Assembly: GCA_049582065.1 (NCBI GenBank)
Contig: JBAUTF010000332.1
Location: 1 to 11,876 of the forward strand
Length of the DNA stretch: 11,876 nt
From: DATKSS01 sp049582065
GTDB taxonomy: Bacteria; Chloroflexota; Dormibacteria; Dormibacterales; Dormibacteraceae
Direction: 5' to 3'
Shown: positions 7,626-11,876 of the stretch, piece after piece
How positions within the stretch are numbered: position 1 is the stretch's first letter
Layout: every line of letters begins with the position of its first letter
The notes under the pieces: generated by a model
What the model was told of the DNA's origin: nothing
The model's input: only the letters and a program-made list of their open reading frames with translations
Databases searched by the model: none
Program-made: the position numbers and the translations under genes

Positions 7626-7708
7626 CAATCCCAGCCAGTGTATGTTCCGCGTCCACACAGGTCGCTCGATTGCCATACCCGCGCCGTTTGCCCCAAACTC
7701 ACCATTCC
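7626..7708. promoter_or_regulatory. Divergent intergenic region between peptidase and cyclase operon
   Basis: These 83 bases separate two genes transcribed away from each other, so both promoters should lie here or just inside the genes. I could not pick a convincing -35/-10 pair on either strand, nor a clear operator palindrome. If the peptidase started at its upstream ATG (7676), only 32 bases would remain, which is another reason to prefer the shorter peptidase. Confidence 0.4.
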
Positions 7709-8488
7709 ATGAGGTTCATCGACCTGACGCAGGACTTTTCGCTTCACACCCCTGCGTTCGCGGGCTATCCAGGCCCCGCGATCCGCTGGATCAAGCACCT
7801 GGCTTTCGATCGTGCAGGCGGGCAGGAGATCACGATGACCCTGCACGTCAGCACCCACCTCGATGCGCCGGCGCACTTCATGACACGCGGCAAGTTCATT
7901 GGCGACCTGGGCCTCGATTTCCTCGTCGGCCCGGCCTGCGTTGTGGACCTCGAGCGTATGGGTGTCGGCGATTTCGACGTCTACGGGCCCGAGCACTTCG
8001 AGCGCTGGGAGAAGGACACCGGGCTGCGCATCGAGCGCGGCGACATCCTGGTCATCCATACGGGCTATCACCGCTACTACCCTGAGAACTGGACGGACCG
8101 TTCCCAGGTTGACGAGACGAAATACTTCATCCGCCATCCCGGGCCCGCGCGCGCCTTCGCGGAATGGGTGCTCGAGCGCGGCGTGCGGTGGATCGCGGTC
8201 GATGCAGGCAGCGCCGACCACCCGATGAACACGGTGATCAGGCGCATCCGCGCCGACGAAGCCGAAGACGCGGAGAAGAAGCTCGGCCGTGGCCTGGACA
8301 TGGTCTTTCCCAAGGCGGACTACCAGATCATGCACACGCTGCTCTTTCCGCACGACGTGATCCACATCGAGAACCTGGGCGGCCAGATCGACGAGGTGCT
8401 CGACACCAGGATCCAGTTCGGCTGCTTTCCGTGGCGCTTCCAGGGCGGCGAAGCGGCGCTGTGCCGCGCGGTCGCCATCCTGGAGTGA
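7709..8488 (+). CDS. Cyclase-family metal-dependent hydrolase (kynurenine formamidase/isatin hydrolase superfamily)
   Basis: The 259-residue protein starts MRFIDLTQDFSLHTPAFAGYP, typical of the cyclase family (PF04199). The HxxxHxD metal site is present as HVSTHLDAPAHF, with His46, His50 and Asp52. Ser48 replaces the Gly usual in HxGTHxDAPxH. Further conserved polar residues are His171 in ADHP, His209, His219 and Glu221 in IENLGG. Family members use Zn or Mn to hydrolyse amide bonds, such as N-formylkynurenine or the isatin ring. The frame extends to ATG 7670, but ATG 7709 matches the family's N-terminus. It is the first gene of the operon and ends 1 base before the molybdenum-hydroxylase FAD subunit, so it probably acts on that enzyme's product or substrate. 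No kynurenine-pathway gene is adjacent, so a true formamidase role is not favoured. The substrate is unknown. Confidence 0.87.
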   Translation: MRFIDLTQDFSLHTPAFAGYPGPAIRWIKHLAFDRAGGQEITMTLHVSTHLDAPAHFMTRGKFIGDLGLDFLVGPACVVDLERMGVGDFDVYGPEHFERWEKDTGLRIERGDILVIHTGYHRYYPENWTDRSQVDETKYFIRHPGPARAFAEWVLERGVRWIAVDAGSADHPMNTVIRRIRADEAEDAEKKLGRGLDMVFPKADYQIMHTLLFPHDVIHIENLGGQIDEVLDTRIQFGCFPWRFQGGEAALCRAVAILE

Positions 8489-8489
8489 T

Positions 8490-9242
8490 TTGAAGCCGGC
8501 GCCGTTCGAGTACCACGCCCCGACCACCGTCGAGGAGGCGTGCTCACTCCTCGCTTCGCTGGAGGACGCGAAGGTGCTGGCCGGCGGACAGTCCCTGGTT
8601 CCGCTGCTCAACTTCCGCCTGGCGCGGCCGCAGCACGTCGTCGACATCAACCGCATCGCCGCCTTGGATCGGATCTACGAACGGGACGGTGGCGTTGCGG
8701 TGCAGGCTCTCGCGCGGCAGTCGGCGGTCGAGGACTCGGAGGTCGTGGCGCGGGCGTGCCCGCTGCTCGTCGCCGCCATGCGGCTGGTCGCGCACCGGGT
8801 CATTCGCAACCGCGGGACCGTGTGCGGAAGCCTGGCCCACGCTGACCCGGCGTCCGAGCTGCCTGCCGTGATGCTGGCGCTGGGCGGCAGCGTGGTCGCC
8901 CGCTCCACGCACGGTGAGCGGGTCATCACGGCCGAGACGCTTTTCCACGGCGTCATGGAGACTGCGGTGGCGCCCGACGAGCTGATGACCGAAGCCTGGT
9001 TCCCAGCTTCGAAGGGAAAGTTTGGCGTGGTCGAGGAGTCCCGGCGCCACGGCGACTTCGCGCTGGCCGGCGCGGTGCGAGCGGGGGACCGCCTGGCCCT
9101 CTTCGGCGTCGCCGCCACACCCGTGCTCGCCGACCCAAGAGACCCGACCCGCGGCTTGCGCCCGAGCGGCGACCTCGAGGCTTCGTCCGAGTTTCGCCTC
9201 CACCTGGTACGCGTGCTGACTGAAAAGGTGTTCGCAGCGTGA
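8490..9242 (+). CDS. FAD-binding subunit of a xanthine dehydrogenase/CoxM-family molybdenum hydroxylase
   Basis: The 250-residue protein passes electrons from the iron-sulfur subunit to FAD and on to an acceptor. The two FAD pyrophosphate loops are visible: AGGQSLVPLLN (31-41) and RNRGTVCGSLAHADP (106-120). RRHGDFALAGA (185-195) is the usual C-terminal-domain motif. Cys112 stands where CoxM-type proteins commonly have Gly (TxGGS). The start is TTG 8490, one base after the cyclase stop, with GGAG at 8482-8485. It is chosen because MKPAPFEY matches the family's N-terminus and no ATG or GTG lies nearby. At 250 residues it is about 30-40 shorter than many CoxM proteins, the shortening being in the C-terminal domain. 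The stop overlaps the next gene as GTGA. Confidence 0.9.
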   Translation: MKPAPFEYHAPTTVEEACSLLASLEDAKVLAGGQSLVPLLNFRLARPQHVVDINRIAALDRIYERDGGVAVQALARQSAVEDSEVVARACPLLVAAMRLVAHRVIRNRGTVCGSLAHADPASELPAVMLALGGSVVARSTHGERVITAETLFHGVMETAVAPDELMTEAWFPASKGKFGVVEESRRHGDFALAGAVRAGDRLALFGVAATPVLADPRDPTRGLRPSGDLEASSEFRLHLVRVLTEKVFAA

Positions 9243-9694
9243 GAGTCAACGGCGTCGACCACCCGGCGCCAGACGACCCGCGCCGGCTTCTGTCCGACCA
9301 CCTCCGCCACGACCTCGGGCTGACCGGCACCCACGTCGGGTGCGAGCACGGCGTGTGCGGCTGCTGCACCGTGCTGCTCGACGGCGTTCCCGTGCGGTCA
9401 TGCCTGATGCTCGCCGTTCAGGGCGAGGGTCACGAGGTGACCACCATCGAGGGCCTCGCCGACGACGGCGTCCCGCTGCACCCGGTGCAACAGGCGTTCC
9501 ACGAGTGCAACGCGCTGCAGTGCGGGTTCTGCACGCCCGGGTTCGTGATGTCGGTAGTCGGGCTGCTGGCGCAGCATCCTGAGCCGACGGCGGAGCAGGT
9601 CGACGAAGGTATCTCCGGCAACCTGTGCCGCTGCACCGGGTACGCGTCCATCCGGCGCGCGGTGCATCGGGCGGCCGAGCTCTCGGTCAAATGA
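9239..9694 (+). CDS. [2Fe-2S] subunit of the molybdenum hydroxylase (CoxS-like)
   Basis: The 151-residue protein carries both clusters of the family's small subunit. The plant-ferredoxin-type cluster uses Cys35, Cys40, Cys43 and Cys55 (GCEHGVCGCC and RSC). The second cluster, in the four-helix domain near the molybdenum site, uses Cys95, Cys98, Cys130 and Cys132 (LQCGFCTPGF and NLCRCTGY). It relays electrons from the molybdenum centre to FAD. An extra Cys42 replaces the usual Ala of CGACTV. Start GTG 9239 overlaps the FAD-subunit stop (GTGA, 9239-9242), and the stop overlaps the large-subunit ATG (9691-9694), so the three subunits are translationally coupled. The N-terminus is short and begins directly in the first beta strand. 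Confidence 0.93.
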   Translation: MRVNGVDHPAPDDPRRLLSDHLRHDLGLTGTHVGCEHGVCGCCTVLLDGVPVRSCLMLAVQGEGHEVTTIEGLADDGVPLHPVQQAFHECNALQCGFCTPGFVMSVVGLLAQHPEPTAEQVDEGISGNLCRCTGYASIRRAVHRAAELSVK

Positions 9695-11876
9695 CCACGC
9701 GCTGGTTCGGGGCGCCGGTTCAACGCAAGGAGGACGACCGGCTGCTGCGCGGCCACGGCCGCTTCACCGACGACATCGGCGAGGGCGCGCTGGAGGCCGT
9801 GCTGGTGCGCTCACCCTACGCGCACGCACGCGTCTTATCGATTGACGTGGGTGCCGCGCGAGCCATGCCTGGAGTCGCGGTTGTCTACACCGCAGCCGAC
9901 CTTCCTTTCGGCCAGACCGACCTGCCGATCCTGATCCCGCACCCCAACCTCACGCACGGCCGGACTCAGCGCTGTCTCGCTTCGGAGGTCGTCCGGTATG
10001 CGGGCGAGGCGGTGGCCTTCGTGGTCGCGGAGAACCGCTATGTCGCCGAGGACGCGGCCGAGCTCGTGCAGGTCGAGTACGAGCAGCTGCCGGTCGTGAT
10101 CACCCCGGAGGTCGCCGCTCGCGCGGAGCATCTCGTGCACGAAGACGTGCCCGGCAACGTCGCAGCCGAGATGACGCAGGAGGTCGGTGACGTGGTGTCG
10201 GCGCTGGCCGCCGCGGCTCACCGCAAGCAGCTGCATCTCAGGTTCGAGCGCGGCGCCGCGTGCCCGATGGAAGGCCGCGCAGTCTGGGCTCGATGGTCCA
10301 CCGCCGAGCGCAAGCTCACGGTGTTCGACTCGACGCAGTCGCCGACGTCCATCCGCGGAGGCCTCGCAGTGCTTTTCGGTTTGCCCGAGTCGAGCGTCGA
10401 GGTGATCGCTCCTGACGTCGGTGGCGGGTTCGGGCCGAAGATCATGCTCTTCTATCCCGACGAGCTGCTGGTGCCCTTCGCCGCGATGCAGCTCGGGCGC
10501 CCGGTGAAGTGGACCGAGGACCGGCAGGAGCACTTCACCGCAGTCAATCAGGAACGTGCTCAGGTGCACGAGGTCGAGGTCGGCTTCGACGATGAGGGTC
10601 GCGTGCTTGCGCTGAGCGATGACTTTCTACACGACGCCGGCGCGTACACCCCTTACGGGATCATCCTGCCGATCATCACCGCAGGCCAGCTGCCGGGGCC
10701 GTATCGCGTGCCCAACTACAGAGTGAGTTTCCGCGACGTTTACACCAACGCGACGCCGACGTCGCCCTACCGCGGCGCCGGCAGGCCGCATGCCTGCTTC
10801 GTGATGGAGCGCACTCTGGACGCGATCGCCGCCGATCTGCATCTCGACCGCGCCGAGGTGCGCCGCCGCAACTTCATCCAGCCCGACCAGTTTCCGTACA
10901 ACGTCGGCGTCGCGTGGCAGGACGGCAACACCGTCGTTTACGACAGTGGCGACTACCCTGCGCTGCTCGAGCGAGCGATCGAGATGCTCGGGACTCGCCC
11001 GCAGGGCGACCACGTCGGGATGGGGCTCGGCGTCTACGTTGAAGGCACAGGGGTCGGACCGTACGAGGGCGCACATGTGCAGGTGCTCGTGTCGGGCAAG
11101 GTCGTGGCCGCGACCGGGATCCCGAGCCAGGGGCAGGCGCACGCGACGGTGTGGGCTCAGATCGTCGCGGACGAGCTGGGCTTAGACGTGGCCGACGTCG
11201 AGGTGTCCAGCGGCGACACGCGCCGCTTCCCGTGGGGCGTGGGCACATTCGCCTCGCGCGGTGCGGTGACGGCCGGCAACGCCATGGCCGTGGCCGCGCG
11301 GATGGTCGCCGACAAAGCGAAGCGCATCGCCGCTGATCACCTCGAGGTGGACGCCGCCGACCTGGAGCTGGCCGGCGGCAGTGTACGTGTCAAAGGCTCG
11401 CCACAGCGAGGCATCCCTCTTGCGGCGGTCGCGGTGCTGGCGAACCCGGTCCGGTACGCCTTCGGCGGTGGCACCGAGGCCGCGACCCAGTTCGCCGGCA
11501 GGGCCAAGGCCGGCCTCCCACTGCCGGAGGGCCAGCAGCCGGGGCTCGAGGCCACGGGCTACTACAGCCCGTCGGGGTCGACCTGGGCCGGAGGCTGCCA
11601 CGCCGCCTACGTGCGGGTCGACCCGAAAACGTTCCGGATGGAGATCCTCAAGTACGTGGTCGTGCACGATTGCGGCCGCATCATCAACCCGCTCGTGGTC
11701 CAGGGCCAGATCGAGGGCGGAGTCGCCCAGGGCATCGGAGGCGCTTTCTACGAGCGGCTGGCCTACGACTCCGAGGGTCAGCTCCGCAACGCATCGTTCA
11801 TGGAGTTCCTCATGCCCTACGCGACCGAGATCCCGCCCATCGAGATCGACCACATCGAGACGCCCTCGCCGCTCAA
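9691..11876 (+). CDS. Molybdopterin-binding large subunit of the molybdenum hydroxylase (CoxL/XDH family), 3' truncated by the window
   Basis: The frame stays open from ATG 9691 to the right edge, giving 728 complete codons. Family proteins run to about 770-800, so only the last part is missing. It begins MTTRWFGAPVQRKEDDRLL, a standard opening for this family. Motifs seen are CPMEGRA near 190, GGGFGPK (244-250), the active-site loop PYRGAGR (359-365), QGQ (480-482) at the cofactor, and GQIEGG (672-677). Form I CO dehydrogenase has AYRCSFR in the loop and form II-type proteins AYRGAGR. This one is PYRGAGR, so it belongs to the broad form II/xanthine-dehydrogenase-like group and is not a proven CO oxidiser. 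The catalytic glutamate motif (GxGE) lies beyond the edge. Overlap with the [2Fe-2S] gene shows one operon. Cofactor maturation genes may follow outside. Confidence 0.92.
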   Translation, partial: MTTRWFGAPVQRKEDDRLLRGHGRFTDDIGEGALEAVLVRSPYAHARVLSIDVGAARAMPGVAVVYTAADLPFGQTDLPILIPHPNLTHGRTQRCLASEVVRYAGEAVAFVVAENRYVAEDAAELVQVEYEQLPVVITPEVAARAEHLVHEDVPGNVAAEMTQEVGDVVSALAAAAHRKQLHLRFERGAACPMEGRAVWARWSTAERKLTVFDSTQSPTSIRGGLAVLFGLPESSVEVIAPDVGGGFGPKIMLFYPDELLVPFAAMQLGRPVKWTEDRQEHFTAVNQERAQVHEVEVGFDDEGRVLALSDDFLHDAGAYTPYGIILPIITAGQLPGPYRVPNYRVSFRDVYTNATPTSPYRGAGRPHACFVMERTLDAIAADLHLDRAEVRRRNFIQPDQFPYNVGVAWQDGNTVVYDSGDYPALLERAIEMLGTRPQGDHVGMGLGVYVEGTGVGPYEGAHVQVLVSGKVVAATGIPSQGQAHATVWAQIVADELGLDVADVEVSSGDTRRFPWGVGTFASRGAVTAGNAMAVAARMVADKAKRIAADHLEVDAADLELAGGSVRVKGSPQRGIPLAAVAVLANPVRYAFGGGTEAATQFAGRAKAGLPLPEGQQPGLEATGYYSPSGSTWAGGCHAAYVRVDPKTFRMEILKYVVVHDCGRIINPLVVQGQIEGGVAQGIGGAFYERLAYDSEGQLRNASFMEFLMPYATEIPPIEIDHIETPSPL

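Noticed and set aside
7626..7676. Longer peptidase starting at the ATG complementary to 7674-7676
   Set aside because: The 17 extra codons include several poor ones, have no good ribosome site and would squeeze the divergent promoter region to 32 bases. It cannot be fully excluded.
9691..11876. Assignment of the large subunit as aerobic form I CO dehydrogenase
   Set aside because: The AYRCSFR signature with its copper-linked Cys is absent; the loop is PYRGAGR.

Overview
The window reads as ordinary chromosomal DNA from a GC-rich bacterium with strong G/C preference at third codon positions, GTG and TTG starts next to ATG, and tightly overlapping genes. The gene content suggests a soil-type Actinomycetota, Chloroflexota or Candidatus Dormibacterota-like organism: a hydrogenase-maturation gene next to a DUF6390-type protein, a mycobacterial Mez-like malic enzyme and a CoxMSL-like molybdenum hydroxylase. 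This placement is inferred from protein character only. I see no tRNA, rRNA, CRISPR array, insertion sequence or phage gene.

Left end (1-1966, plus strand): the end of a hydrogenase-maturation operon. The tail of an unidentified gene overlaps hypC (49-285). A 10-TM EamA/DMT-type permease (282-1232) and a DUF6390-like protein (1229-1966) follow. Both downstream junctions are 4-base ATGA overlaps, so the three genes are almost certainly co-translated. A stem-loop at 2025-2057 separates this block from the next gene.

Middle (2098-7625): a malic enzyme (2098-3840) and an antiquitin-type aldehyde dehydrogenase (3922-5505) on the plus strand, then a cytoplasmic DPP-IV-like S9 peptidase on the minus strand (7625-5523). 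The dehydrogenase and peptidase converge with only 17 bp between their stops. These look like general carbon and nitrogen metabolism: malate to pyruvate, oxidation of the lysine-derived semialdehyde, and peptide cleavage.

Right end (7709-11876, plus strand): an operon that runs off the window, divergent from the peptidase across about 83 bp. It encodes a metal-dependent cyclase-family hydrolase (7709-8488), then the FAD, [2Fe-2S] and molybdopterin subunits of a xanthine-dehydrogenase/CO-dehydrogenase-family enzyme (8490-9242, 9239-9694, 9691-past 11876). The junctions are a 1-base gap, a 4-base GTGA overlap and a 4-base ATGA overlap. The large subunit has PYRGAGR at the active-site loop, not the AYRCSFR of true form I CO dehydrogenase, so its substrate is open. 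The neighbouring hydrolase suggests hydroxylation of a heterocycle or amide-type ring followed by hydrolytic ring opening; this is a hypothesis.

The two places most worth a second look are the hypC-permease-DUF6390 cassette and the cyclase-plus-molybdenum-hydroxylase operon.
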